A stretch of 64,000 nt of DNA from Candidatus Melainabacteria bacterium (lineage in GTDB: Bacteria; Cyanobacteriota; Vampirovibrionia; Obscuribacterales; Obscuribacteraceae). Of this stretch, positions 17,219-26,270 are shown one piece after another; the stretch's first letter is position 1, and every line of letters starts with the position of its first letter. Where the stretch lies: the NCBI GenBank assembly GCA_003963305.1, contig RXJR01000004.1, forward strand, positions 494,562-558,561, written 5' to 3'. The notes under the pieces are model-generated. The model made no database searches. It saw only the letters and a list, made by a program, of their open reading frames with translations, and was not told where the DNA came from. Position numbers and translations under genes: made by a program.

Positions 17219-18562
17219 ATGAGCCAATCAACGCGCGTTGTTTCGCCAAACGTAGAAATTAAGCCTGTCACCGCCGCCACGAATGAAAAAGGACACCTGA
17301 CCATCGGCGGCTGCGACACAGTAGATTTAGCGAAAAAATTCGGCACACCGCTATACATAATCGACGAAGCAACGATACGCCAGGCTGCTAGTGCCTTTCA
17401 AGCAGGTTTATCATCGTACAGAAAGGCACGCCCACTCTACGCAGGCAAAGCATTTCTATGCACAGCTATTTGTCACTTGATTCGTAATTTGGGATTTGGA
17501 CTGGACGTCGTCTCTGAAGGAGAGTTGTACACAGCCATAAAAGCGGGATTTCCTGCCGATCTCATTTATTTGCACGGAAACAACAAAAGCGAACGCGAGC
17601 TCCAGGCAGCACTGGACTATACAGGCGTGAAAATCGTTGTCGACAGCGCCGACGAAATCAAAATCCTTGCGGCACTAGCCAGGACAGCCCAAAAGAAAGC
17701 TTCCATCTTGATTCGCGTGACACCAGGGGTGGAGCCAGATACGCACGAACACATCAAAACCGGGCAGCACAATAGCAAATTCGGAGTGCCACTCGACAGC
17801 CTGAACGAGCTGGCAGAACTGGTTTTGAAGCATACAGACTCAATCGAATTGATTGGGCTGCATGCGCACATCGGGTCGCAATCGCACGACCTCGGTCCAT
17901 TTCTGGAATTGATTGACATCATGGCAGATCGATTCGCTACGCTCAAAACAGACTATGGAATCAACCTGACACACCTGGACGTCGGCGGCGGACTGGGAAT
18001 CGCCTATACAAAAGATGATCAACCCACACCTATTTACGAATGGGCTCACGCAGTAGCAACAAAGGTAGCGGAGGCATTCACTCAAAGGAACATCGACTTA
18101 CCCGAACTCTTTGTAGAACCTGGCCGCTCTATGATCGGCACAGCCGGAGTCACACTCTACCGCGCTGGACATACAAAGCATATAGAAGGTGGATACTCCT
18201 GCCTGGCGGTCGATGGCGGTATGGCTGACAATCCGCGCCCCATAACCTATCAGGCGAAATATACAACATGCGTAGCAAACCGCATGAATGAGCCAATTCC
18301 CAAAAAACCTGTCAGCCTCGTCGGCAGGTATTGCGAATCGGGAGATATAATCGTAAAGGAAGCTTATTTAGCGGCCCAACGCGACGACATTATCGCCGTG
18401 TTCGGAACAGGTGCCTACAACTACAGTATGGCATCTAACTACAACCGCACTACACGCCCCGCATGCGTACTCGTGCACGAAGGGACCTCCGAAATAATTC
18501 TGGCGAGGGAAACGAACGAAGACCTGGTACGCAATGATAGGACGCCGGAGCGTCTGCTATAA
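17219..18562 (+). CDS. lysA: Diaminopimelate decarboxylase
   Basis: A 447-residue PLP enzyme catalysing the last step of lysine synthesis, meso-diaminopimelate to lysine. It has the alanine-racemase-like barrel with the PLP lysine in YAGKAFLC, HAHIGSQ, the GGGLGIAY phosphate-binding loop, EPGRS and the substrate Cys region RYCESGD near the C-terminus. ATG 17219 is chosen because GGAGG lies at 17203-17207; the upstream frame adds 13 non-conserved residues. It is followed after about 100 bp by the c-di-AMP cyclase gene. Confidence 0.95.
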   Translation: MSQSTRVVSPNVEIKPVTAATNEKGHLTIGGCDTVDLAKKFGTPLYIIDEATIRQAASAFQAGLSSYRKARPLYAGKAFLCTAICHLIRNLGFGLDVVSEGELYTAIKAGFPADLIYLHGNNKSERELQAALDYTGVKIVVDSADEIKILAALARTAQKKASILIRVTPGVEPDTHEHIKTGQHNSKFGVPLDSLNELAELVLKHTDSIELIGLHAHIGSQSHDLGPFLELIDIMADRFATLKTDYGINLTHLDVGGGLGIAYTKDDQPTPIYEWAHAVATKVAEAFTQRNIDLPELFVEPGRSMIGTAGVTLYRAGHTKHIEGGYSCLAVDGGMADNPRPITYQAKYTTCVANRMNEPIPKKPVSLVGRYCESGDIIVKEAYLAAQRDDIIAVFGTGAYNYSMASNYNRTTRPACVLVHEGTSEIILARETNEDLVRNDRTPERLL

Positions 18563-18606
18563 GGTCGTCTAGTGCAGACCAGTTTTGGCGGAACAAATCG
18601 CTCTAC

Positions 18607-18624
18607 TCAACCGATGACGGTTGA
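18607..18624. repeat. Dispersed palindrome TCAACCG-N4-CGGTTGA
   Basis: A perfect inverted repeat with 7-bp arms and loop ATGA lies between lysA and the diadenylate cyclase gene, 43 bp before the cyclase start. It is the same element that makes up the 42-bp array and the copies near 40.0 kb. Confidence 0.75.
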
Positions 18625-18666
18625 ATTCACGAATCAGTTACTGAACGAATAAGGGGTTAGTTTCAA

Positions 18667-19680
18667 ATGGGTGGCGATTTAAACCAAATCATCAGCCAGG
18701 CGAACTGGTTAGGCGCCCTGAAACAATTCGTTCAAATCATGATTATCTGCTACTGCGCCATCTGGATATGGCGCCGGATAGTCGGTACGCAAGCCGAGCG
18801 ATTGGTCAAGGGCGTGATGGTTCTGATCGGCGTCGCAGTAATCTCCTACTTTGCCGGATTCACTCTTGTCACTTCTATCCTACAGCACCTGATACCAGTA
18901 GCGGTGATGGCGCTCGTCATCATTTTTCAACCAGAGATTCGACGGGGACTGGGCTATCTAGGAAGAATGAACACCTTCAGAATCGATTTCTCCTTGCCGA
19001 ATCGCGACGTTGACAATACCAGACACGATATCGCTCAAATAATTTCAGCAGTTCGAGATCTCTCTAGAAGCAAAACCGGCGCACTTATAGTGGTTGAACC
19101 ACCAGAAGGAGAACGAGATTATCTCAGCCCCGGAACTCCGGTAAATGCAGACATTTCCTCCAATCTTCTGCTCTCAATCTTCTTTCCAAAATCACCACTA
19201 CACGACGGCGCAGTCGTCATCCGCCACAACAAAATTGTCGCAGCCGGCGTGATCTTGCCGATGACCGACGATCCAAAATTGAGTTCGCGATATGGAACGA
19301 GACACCGCGCCGCTATTGGACTATCCGAAATTTATGACGGCTTGTGCATCGTCGTCTCAGAGGAAACTGGCGCCATATCGGCAGCCAACCGCGGTATTCT
19401 CGCCCGTTACAGCACGGCTGACGATTTGATGGACCCACTATCATACATGTACCTGAAAGACGCAGACCGCAAATCTCCAACCCCGCTGGATTCCTTTCTG
19501 TCAATGCTCGGTCGCACCAAATCGAATACTGCCACCAGAGATAGTGGCGAACAGGAAAACCAATCAGACAGTGAACAAGTTAGCGACCCATCTCTCAAAC
19601 CGTCACTTGAAGTCGCCCCCGTCAAAGAGAGCAATGTTTCCCAGATCAAAAGTTCAGTGGAATCGGAAAAAGCGGTTTAA
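18667..19680 (+). CDS. cdaA: Membrane diadenylate cyclase (CdaA type)
   Basis: A 337-residue enzyme that forms c-di-AMP from two ATP at the membrane. Three N-terminal transmembrane helices (residues about 18-95) are followed by a DisA_N/DAC domain with the catalytic LHDGA motif and the GTRHRAA motif that binds ATP phosphates. The last 75 residues are a polar Ser/Glu-rich tail that is probably disordered. RBS AAGGGGTTAG precedes ATG 18667. The usual partner genes (ybbR, glmM) do not follow; the next gene is convergent. Confidence 0.94.
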   Translation: MGGDLNQIISQANWLGALKQFVQIMIICYCAIWIWRRIVGTQAERLVKGVMVLIGVAVISYFAGFTLVTSILQHLIPVAVMALVIIFQPEIRRGLGYLGRMNTFRIDFSLPNRDVDNTRHDIAQIISAVRDLSRSKTGALIVVEPPEGERDYLSPGTPVNADISSNLLLSIFFPKSPLHDGAVVIRHNKIVAAGVILPMTDDPKLSSRYGTRHRAAIGLSEIYDGLCIVVSEETGAISAANRGILARYSTADDLMDPLSYMYLKDADRKSPTPLDSFLSMLGRTKSNTATRDSGEQENQSDSEQVSDPSLKPSLEVAPVKESNVSQIKSSVESEKAV

Positions 19681-19717
19681 AACGCGGCATGATTGGCTAA
19701 CAAGCCTTGAAAAGCCA

Positions 19718-19729
19718 GTCAAATTTGAC
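19718..19729. other. 12-bp palindrome GTCAAATTTGAC between convergent genes
   Basis: A perfect palindrome touches the stop codon of the minus-strand gene at 19729. It lies in the 48-bp gap between two gene ends, with a nearby TGGCT...AGCCA stem, so it may help end transcription. There is no clear T run. Confidence 0.35.
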
Positions 19730-20451
19730 TAATAACCCTTTTGAAAAAAATATATCTCATCCCTTCCGGCCGGGTAAGACCGCAGATGAATGCTTAGTTG
19801 CGCGCCCTGAGCCACCCTCATTCCAGGGAAAAATCCATAACGACTCAAAGCACCAGCCATCTGATCAAACTTGTCTCTGGGCACAACAACGTATCCTGCC
19901 ACAATATCGTGAATCCACAAGTCCACGAGGATTCTCACGAGTGCATTGGCAATGGCATAGGTATGGTCGTTTTCTCCATCTCGGGGCTGGACGAAAATGA
20001 TTCCAAATTTATAGCTCTCGATCTGGAGTTGCTCATTACGCTTCAAACCAATAGGCATCTCTTCTCGATACCAGAACTCCTCATACACACGCGCCTTCTT
20101 GTAGTCGGCAGCGCGCAGACCACGTGCCAGAGGGCGATAAATCACACGCAGATTAGTAAGAGGATGCAATTTAGAAGTAGGATAGTTCAAAACATTTTTC
20201 ATGTCATGGACGTCCATGTACATGGCCCAGTCATACTGTTCTTCAAGTTTCGGATCCAACAAGTCTGCATTAATATCGGCAGAGCACGGGACGGTGCAAA
20301 GTCCAACAAGAGTGCTCAGTGCAAAAACCACCGCAGCAAGCCAAACAAGGCACAATCGTAAACCGTGCGCTACAGGCAGTTTCGCACCCGGAAACCGTCC
20401 GATCCAATTCAAAGCCAGGGAGATCATCGTTGACATCAACTCAACTAACAT
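19729..20451 (-). CDS. Exported or membrane-anchored protein of unknown function
   Basis: 240 residues. A hydrophobic segment at about 28-58 (LCLVWLAAVVFALSTLVGLC) is followed by VPCSADINADL, consistent with a signal peptide or anchor. The mature part is mixed alpha/beta with many Tyr, Arg and Asp residues (QYDWAMYMDVHDMKNVLNYP, YRPLARGLRAADYKKARVYE). I know no matching family. It is the last gene of the minus-strand set that begins with the GT-C transferase, 44 bp after the nucleotidyltransferase gene, so a role at the envelope is plausible. Confidence 0.6.
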   Translation of the reverse strand: MLVELMSTMISLALNWIGRFPGAKLPVAHGLRLCLVWLAAVVFALSTLVGLCTVPCSADINADLLDPKLEEQYDWAMYMDVHDMKNVLNYPTSKLHPLTNLRVIYRPLARGLRAADYKKARVYEEFWYREEMPIGLKRNEQLQIESYKFGIIFVQPRDGENDHTYAIANALVRILVDLWIHDIVAGYVVVPRDKFDQMAGALSRYGFFPGMRVAQGAQLSIHLRSYPAGRDEIYFFQKGY

Positions 20452-20495
20452 CGTTCTTTATCATAGCGCGGCACTCAGGTTAACCACAAAAACCC

Positions 20496-21707
20496 TCACT
20501 CAGCGCGAGTCCACGTCAAACGCCTGCGCGCCGCATCACAGAAAAGCCAGAGCGGATGCAGCGCAAAATAGAGAAAAAATAGAGGCTCAGGCAATTTTAG
20601 TCTCAAAAGGTCAGGAACTGTAGGCTGTAAAAATTCCCGCGCTAAAAAGCGAAACTTGGCCTGCGCTCCAGACAACAGAGTTGCACTGAACTTGCAGTAG
20701 CGAACCATGAGACCTTCACCCTCCAGCTTCATAGCAGGCAGGTTGTGCACCACATCTTCAACAAGTGACTCTAATGTTTTCGTCTTTCTCTCAAGTGCGA
20801 TGGACGGCAACTTAGAATCGAAGAAGCGATTCGACAGAAGCAGTCCTAATGTCACCATCTCGCTGACATTAAGTCGGTCGGCAAAGTCATAAACTCTGCG
20901 CCAATCAAAATCTTGACAGTTGTCCAACAACTGAGCGATGTCACAAATCCAGATCAGACGATCCCAGGCATGCTTTGAGGCATGAGCAGTGAGCACCACA
21001 AACAAAAGATTTGGCTCGATGGTTCGTACAGTACGCCCCTCCAGAGAAATTTCTACCGTATTGGCGAGAACTTCAGTTGAAGTCAACGGCAAAAGATGCG
21101 AAGGCTGCACCTCCCAGTGAACATCGATTACGCCCGTAGGAAATTGCCTGGCAAATGTATGCTCTGTCGTTACCGATAAAAAACGGTCAGACTGAAAAAA
21201 CGATTCGCTAAGAGGAGGATCACGTTCGGGCAAGGGCTTGTAGCCGAGAGTGAGCAATTGTTTCTGCGTCGTCTTCACGTCCTTTTTGTCGACAAAAACA
21301 TCCACATCACCAAACTCACGTAAAAACAAATCGTTGTAAGCAAGCAAGGCTAAAGCTGGTCCTTTGAAGATAGCCGACTTTACGCCCTGTTTTTCCAGTT
21401 CTCTGTAAAAACGGAGAAACGTACCAACCAACGCTAAATTCTGCGTCGATATCTGCTTCATGCGAACGTTTAATTGGGATATCACTTCGCCTGGCACATC
21501 AGTCTCGAAGTGCGCCTTCACATGTTTCATAAAAGCCGGCACTACGCCATGAAAGGCAGCAGCAGAAAGAAGATATGACCAGTCAAGCCCATCTTTAGCC
21601 AGCCCCTTCGCCCGCTTAAGACGCGATTCCGGCAAAGAGGGCAGCGCAAGACAAACGAGGAACTCGAGTTCCTTTGCATGTGTCAGGCTTACAGGGAAGT
21701 TCAACAT
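20496..21707 (-). CDS. NTP_transf_5-type nucleotidyltransferase family protein
   Basis: A 403-residue protein. The family signature is FKGPALALLAYNDLFLREFGDVDVFVDKKDV, where the GDVDVFV acidic pair is the metal site of the nucleotidyltransferase fold; VIDVHWEV later also fits. Members of this uncharacterised family occur beside lasso-peptide and exopolysaccharide genes, often with PqqD-like and HPr-kinase-like proteins; here such genes lie divergently 3 kb away. It starts 6 bp after the epimerase stop, so they are cotranscribed. Substrate unknown. Confidence 0.82.
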   Translation of the reverse strand: MLNFPVSLTHAKELEFLVCLALPSLPESRLKRAKGLAKDGLDWSYLLSAAAFHGVVPAFMKHVKAHFETDVPGEVISQLNVRMKQISTQNLALVGTFLRFYRELEKQGVKSAIFKGPALALLAYNDLFLREFGDVDVFVDKKDVKTTQKQLLTLGYKPLPERDPPLSESFFQSDRFLSVTTEHTFARQFPTGVIDVHWEVQPSHLLPLTSTEVLANTVEISLEGRTVRTIEPNLLFVVLTAHASKHAWDRLIWICDIAQLLDNCQDFDWRRVYDFADRLNVSEMVTLGLLLSNRFFDSKLPSIALERKTKTLESLVEDVVHNLPAMKLEGEGLMVRYCKFSATLLSGAQAKFRFLAREFLQPTVPDLLRLKLPEPLFFLYFALHPLWLFCDAARRRLTWTRAE

Positions 21708-21713
21708 TTCAAG

Positions 21714-22553
21714 TTACATTGCGGGAATCAATTTCCGAAACTCCCACCGCAGTTTCGCGAGATAACCAGGGCGCAGTCGGACTTTCGCAGGGTTCACAAC
21801 CAGTCCATCTTGCGCCTCGAACGCGAGGAGTTTTTCAGTCGACTCAACATCCCAGCAAGACCCGGCGTTACGAGAGATGCCGTGAGCTATAGCAAATTTA
21901 GGCTCAAACTCTTGCTGCAAACAGCGATCCATCAAGGCATAAAAATCACTATTGGACATCCACAATTGTTTCAGCCATTCATCCGTCCGCGCTGGGAAGT
22001 CCTCAGCAGCGTTCTTGCCTTGCATAATGAATCCAATCCGCACGACGATCACTTCCAATGCATGCTCCTCAGAGTATCGCCGAGCCAGCTTTTCACCAAA
22101 AACCTTTGTGGTAGCATATACGGTGCTGTCATAACTCCAGCCATCCTGAACAAAGTGACCACCGGCATAAGTCTCAAGGTCGGTTGTAATCGTTGCCGGC
22201 TCTGCGATGAACCGATACATTCCCATCACATGACTCGAACTGGCAAATATGACACGGCGTACTCCCGCGTCTACAGCAGCCTTGAACACATTCATTGTGC
22301 CGTAGATATTAGTGCGGATCAGTCTATGCCTATCCGCACAGCCAATGCCATCGGCAGCAAGATGGATGACCGCATCGGCACCAACGAACCGATCGACCCA
22401 GCTGCTGTTCCAGCAGCCGACATCCGCCGTCTCTATCTCATTATCCCCATTCGTGCTGCGATCCAGCAGCCGTAATTGGTAGCGATCTTTCCAATGCTGA
22501 CGTAACTTTCCGCCAAGATTGCCACTTGCTCCAGTTATTACAACAGTTTTCAT
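21714..22553 (-). CDS. NAD(P)-dependent sugar epimerase/dehydratase-like protein (extended SDR)
   Basis: 279 residues. The Rossmann dinucleotide motif GASGNLGG opens the protein. DAVIHLAADG, the Ser of FASSSHVMG and the YATTK catalytic Tyr/Lys pair follow in the expected order. Members act on nucleotide-linked sugars or related substrates; the substrate cannot be read. ATG 22553 is chosen for GGAGAG 7 nt upstream; a frame from 22574 adds seven residues. It lies between the GT-C transferase and the nucleotidyltransferase, in one operon. Confidence 0.88.
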   Translation of the reverse strand: MKTVVITGASGNLGGKLRQHWKDRYQLRLLDRSTNGDNEIETADVGCWNSSWVDRFVGADAVIHLAADGIGCADRHRLIRTNIYGTMNVFKAAVDAGVRRVIFASSSHVMGMYRFIAEPATITTDLETYAGGHFVQDGWSYDSTVYATTKVFGEKLARRYSEEHALEVIVVRIGFIMQGKNAAEDFPARTDEWLKQLWMSNSDFYALMDRCLQQEFEPKFAIAHGISRNAGSCWDVESTEKLLAFEAQDGLVVNPAKVRLRPGYLAKLRWEFRKLIPAM

Positions 22554-22566
22554 GGGCGCTCTCCGA

Positions 22567-24561
22567 TCAGCCATGCATGCGGATTGGTTTTGAGGGAACG
22601 GTTATCTGTCTCAGAAGCTCTTCCCAGCCATGCCCAACCTTGAATGCAGAAACTGTTTCGTCGTTATAAACCTCTGTGAAACAGCTCTGACCGCGAAGCC
22701 AATCAACGACGGCAGGTTTATGCGGTGAACCGGTATAGCTATGGGGGTCGACAGAGATCAAAATCAAGTCCGGATGAAACTGCCTAATTATAGCCAGCAC
22801 TCTAATCTCTCCATCGTGCTCCAGAATATGAGAATGTAAATCGTAAAACACATCATTCTGCAAATTAATGCCGTACAGACCCCACGGACGAAGCCCCGCC
22901 GAGTAAATGCGCTGCGGTTCAGTAAAGGCTTGCACCCACCGGTAAATTTTAGTTGTCGGCAGTCCTTTGACATTCTCATAGCCGGGCATGCCAGGCGTGG
23001 GCTCCCTGTGCAGAAACTGATTGTATGATGGAACGATTAGAAGAATCCCAGCCAGACTGCTTATCCAGACTAGTGAGTGAATCTTGATGCAGTTCAGGTA
23101 AGCGGCTCTGGCAGAAACGAAAATAGCAATGAGAATTGCAGCCACAATGTAAGCAGCTATTATTTTCCTATCCTGGAAATTCAGACTGCCCGCAGCAATA
23201 TCGACACTGGTCGGCATGAAGGCAAACGCGCCTAAGCCCAGGGCAGTAAATAAGAAAATGCATAACAGTGGCACTGCATTTGCATATTTCGAGCGATTCT
23301 TTATGCAATAAACGAAAAAACTGAGAGTTGTCAAACAGACGAACGCATAAAGTGCGCCGCGATCAAACGGATTGTAGAGTTCAGCATGACGCCACTGATG
23401 AACCAGCGCCATGCGATAAGTTTCCGCCACCACATCCGGTGCAACTAATTGATGAAACATAACCAGATTTCGAAACTGAAAGAACCCGCCCAATAGAAGG
23501 CTTGCGGACAGGGTCGCCAGCGCGGAGGGGAATGAAAAAAGAACGGTACTGCGAGCCGCGGAAGTTTTCGCAGAATCAGCCGGAATGTTCGCTGCATCAT
23601 GACCTGGCAATCGAACCCCAGCCATAAATCCGAATAAAGGCAAGTAGACGAGTGATGGAAGCTTAACGGCGATGCTCAAGCCATAGGCGATAGCGGCAAG
23701 ACCTAGCAAGGCCTTATGCCTGACCCGATCAGGCTTTTGACTGAGACTGTCAAGCAAGCATGCAAATGCTGCCAGAAGAGCGGCAGCTTCAAAGACGTCA
23801 TTTTTACCGACGGCAAAAATATCGGACTTGAACCAACACAACCAGAGAGCCAGTGAAATGACGTAGACGGCAAATTTATTGACCGGCAACTTGGACGGCG
23901 CGAGGACTATTTTGCTTACCATTTCTGCAGCGTAAATCGTCGCGAAGAAAAGCAGAATAACCGAGAGGGTATTTGCTGCAATCAACCCCCAGGAAGAATG
24001 AAAAAACAGCAGCGACAGCCCACCTATCAGCTCGTAGCCCTGGCTATAACTCTGGAAAGGTCCGTCACTAGACCAGAGCGTCTGGTTACGGATAAACTCG
24101 GCCAGACCGGGTAGATGATAACTGACCACATCCCAGCTCAGCTCCGGCTCCGGAGACAGAAACATCCCGGGCAAGCGCTTCAGGTAATCTGCAAGCGGAC
24201 TCAGTGCCACCAGTCCAACTATCGAGAGTGCAACAGTGCCGATGCTCCAGGAGTAAGATCGCAGTTCGGAACTGAGTTCGGAACTTAGCTCAAACTTAGA
24301 GACTGTCAAACCAGGACGAATTCCATACCCCGTCCAGATCAGAATCGAAGCCGATAATGAGACAAAAACTGTCGAGGCCGTAACAAAGACCGGAGTGTAG
24401 TGACCTGCGGCACCAGGGATTAATGAGCCCAGATAGAGCAATACGGAACCAATAATGCCACAGGTTAGAAAAGTCGGCAGTTTAAGAACTCGAGCAACTT
24501 CAGCAGTCTGCAGTAGAACCGGGATGAGCGATAAATAAATCACTGTAAAGAGAGCACACAT
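22567..24561 (-). CDS. Polytopic GT-C-type membrane glycosyltransferase-like protein
   Basis: 664 residues with roughly 12 hydrophobic segments. After the fourth segment comes WDVVSYHLPGLAEFIRNQTLW, matching the acidic first-loop motif of GT-C transferases that use polyprenyl-phosphate sugars (compare PMT/ArnT-like proteins). The last 150 residues form a soluble domain outside the membrane (PHSYTGSPHKP region). It heads the leftward operon and is divergent from the PqqD-like gene across 150 bp. Donor and acceptor are unknown; transfer of a sugar outside the membrane is inferred from the family. Confidence 0.75.
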   Translation of the reverse strand: MCALFTVIYLSLIPVLLQTAEVARVLKLPTFLTCGIIGSVLLYLGSLIPGAAGHYTPVFVTASTVFVSLSASILIWTGYGIRPGLTVSKFELSSELSSELRSYSWSIGTVALSIVGLVALSPLADYLKRLPGMFLSPEPELSWDVVSYHLPGLAEFIRNQTLWSSDGPFQSYSQGYELIGGLSLLFFHSSWGLIAANTLSVILLFFATIYAAEMVSKIVLAPSKLPVNKFAVYVISLALWLCWFKSDIFAVGKNDVFEAAALLAAFACLLDSLSQKPDRVRHKALLGLAAIAYGLSIAVKLPSLVYLPLFGFMAGVRLPGHDAANIPADSAKTSAARSTVLFSFPSALATLSASLLLGGFFQFRNLVMFHQLVAPDVVAETYRMALVHQWRHAELYNPFDRGALYAFVCLTTLSFFVYCIKNRSKYANAVPLLCIFLFTALGLGAFAFMPTSVDIAAGSLNFQDRKIIAAYIVAAILIAIFVSARAAYLNCIKIHSLVWISSLAGILLIVPSYNQFLHREPTPGMPGYENVKGLPTTKIYRWVQAFTEPQRIYSAGLRPWGLYGINLQNDVFYDLHSHILEHDGEIRVLAIIRQFHPDLILISVDPHSYTGSPHKPAVVDWLRGQSCFTEVYNDETVSAFKVGHGWEELLRQITVPSKPIRMHG

Positions 24562-24709
24562 GGTCTAAGTGTGCGGTGCAACCCTTCATCCGTCATTGAA
24601 TCTAATTAATAGAAAGCGGCATTTTAGCGGCTTTGGCGCCTGATTCAGTACGCCTTCTCTGGTGTTGAGGCAGTGCCAGTGCTCAAACTTAACAAGTAAG
24701 CGGTCGTTA

Positions 24710-25033
24710 ATGCAGCAAACACGGGCATCCTGGGAAAATGACATCTCGTTTTACCTGTCGGAATCCAAGCGCATGTTGAAGACAAAAGAAGAGATCATCT
24801 GGCGTGTCGTCGATGACGAGGCATTGCTCCTCGACACTGACAGCGGCTACTACTTCTCGATGAATGACACAGCTACCGAGATCTGGTGCCTCCTCAACGA
24901 AGGCAAAAGCATCGACGACGTCGCGACGACGATATCTGAACGCTACGAAATCGACAGCGAAAGCGTCAGACGCGATGTTCAGGAGCTGATTGCCAACTTG
25001 AACAAAGAACAGATCGCCAGCCTTGGAGAATAG
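24710..25033 (+). CDS. PqqD-like RiPP recognition element protein
   Basis: 107 residues matching the PqqD fold: IIWRVVDDEALLLDTDSGYY, FSMNDTATEIWCLLNEGKS, and a C-terminal helix VRRDVQELIANL. Such stand-alone recognition elements bind leader peptides of ribosomal peptide precursors and hand them to modifying enzymes. The next gene, 4 nt on, encodes a peptide with the cognate YxxPxL leader motif. ATG 24710 is preferred; GTG 24662 and ATG 24773 are alternatives. First gene of a seven-gene operon with a kinase-like protein and glycosyltransferases. Confidence 0.88.
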   Translation: MQQTRASWENDISFYLSESKRMLKTKEEIIWRVVDDEALLLDTDSGYYFSMNDTATEIWCLLNEGKSIDDVATTISERYEIDSESVRRDVQELIANLNKEQIASLGE

Positions 25034-25037
25034 TCAA

Positions 25038-25190
25038 ATGAGCGACACCACTTCCCAGCCGGTACAAACCGAAAAGCATGAAGATCTCAAGACTGCTGCG
25101 GAGAAACCAGCCGAAAAGAAACAATACAAGAAGCCGGAACTTCGCAAATACACACAGATCGATTATGTCACCGCATATGGTGTCGATTAG
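25038..25190 (+). CDS. Small peptide with lasso-type leader motif and almost no core
   Basis: A 50-residue peptide read directly from the sequence (ATG 25038, TAG 25188). The first 28 residues are polar and Lys/Glu-rich. Residues 30-45 follow the lasso-precursor leader consensus YxxPxLxxxGxxxxxT: Tyr30, Pro33, Leu35 and Thr45 match, while Thr39 replaces Gly. Only AYGVD follows Thr45, so there is no room for a lasso ring and tail. It sits 4 nt after the PqqD-like gene and 6 nt before the kinase-like gene. It may be a carrier or tag peptide, or a degenerate precursor. Confidence 0.78.
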   Translation: MSDTTSQPVQTEKHEDLKTAAEKPAEKKQYKKPELRKYTQIDYVTAYGVD

Positions 25191-25196
25191 GTTTTA

Positions 25197-26270
25197 ATGC
25201 ATCTGAAACCGGTTGAATCAAGCTGCGATAAAAGCGTCTACGAGTTCGAGATTCTGCTGCACTTCCTCTCCCTGGAAGTCAAAACGCACAGCCAGCGCAT
25301 CCACAAGTGGCTCACGAGTTACTACAGTCCTTACGATCAACGCGATATCTTCAGCGACCACTCAGCATCCTATAAACTCGAACTGGAAGAGATAGGTTCG
25401 GTCTTTGCCCACGACCTGGAAACTTCAGGCGAGGGAGTTTTCACTAAATTCTGCCTGGCCAATTCCCACTGCCATTACAGAGATGGAGTCTTCTACTCCA
25501 ATGGAGAAGGTCAATTTGCGCACCAGATCGAAATAGACGTTCGTCGACGCTCGATGCGTGCAAACATCGGTGGCGAATTTATCGAGTCAGAAGAGAGCTT
25601 TATCTACAACGTAATGCGTGATGTACTCGGTAAGCTCTTGCTGCCTCTCAATAATCTTATGAGCATGCACGGAGCAGTAGTAACAAATGGCTCCAGAACG
25701 ATATTTCTGGCCGGTGACAAGGGCATGGGTAAAAGCACCATCTCCCTCAAGCTGCTGGAAAACGGTTATCGCATTCTCTCAGACGACAGCCCGTTGTTTA
25801 CCTTCATTGACGGTAGGACCTTGGTTCTATCATCACTGGACGAATTGAGCGTAACTACCAACACGCTTAAACTATTTCCGAGTCTGAACGAATTCGTCTC
25901 ACGTCAACGCGAAATCTCTGGAAAACACTTTGTCTCTCGATCAGCCCTCGGGAAAGAGAAGGTTGCGTCTGGACCATTGCCAATTACTGATTTCATTGAG
26001 TTGAAGCGAGGTCCCTGCCAACAGCCGAGCCTGACGGAAGTCAGTAAAAATAAAGTTACCGGTGATCTGATCAGGGAGTTCATGTCGATTTTCGGTCCAC
26101 AAATCACACTCTCTTCAGATCCGAAGCTTTTCAAACGAGCTACAAAATTCATATTCGACACGACCAGCGCGATGCTCCTGGAAGCCCGAGCCTTCGAGCT
26201 TCGTTATGACGACCGGGATCTGGAAAAGATACCAGAGCTAATCGCATCCACCACTGGTGGTGCAAGATGA
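25197..26270 (+). CDS. HPr-kinase-like P-loop protein
   Basis: 357 residues. The C-terminal half has MHGA (157-160), a Walker A loop GDKGMGKS (173-180) and SDDSPLF (195-201), the order seen in HprK-related kinases of RiPP and polysaccharide loci. The N-terminal 130 residues are a variable domain. In paeninodin-type lasso clusters a related kinase phosphorylates the precursor's C-terminal Ser; here the neighbouring peptide ends in Asp, so another substrate is likely. It overlaps the first GT4 gene by 4 nt (ATGA). Confidence 0.82.
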   Translation: MHLKPVESSCDKSVYEFEILLHFLSLEVKTHSQRIHKWLTSYYSPYDQRDIFSDHSASYKLELEEIGSVFAHDLETSGEGVFTKFCLANSHCHYRDGVFYSNGEGQFAHQIEIDVRRRSMRANIGGEFIESEESFIYNVMRDVLGKLLLPLNNLMSMHGAVVTNGSRTIFLAGDKGMGKSTISLKLLENGYRILSDDSPLFTFIDGRTLVLSSLDELSVTTNTLKLFPSLNEFVSRQREISGKHFVSRSALGKEKVASGPLPITDFIELKRGPCQQPSLTEVSKNKVTGDLIREFMSIFGPQITLSSDPKLFKRATKFIFDTTSAMLLEARAFELRYDDRDLEKIPELIASTTGGAR

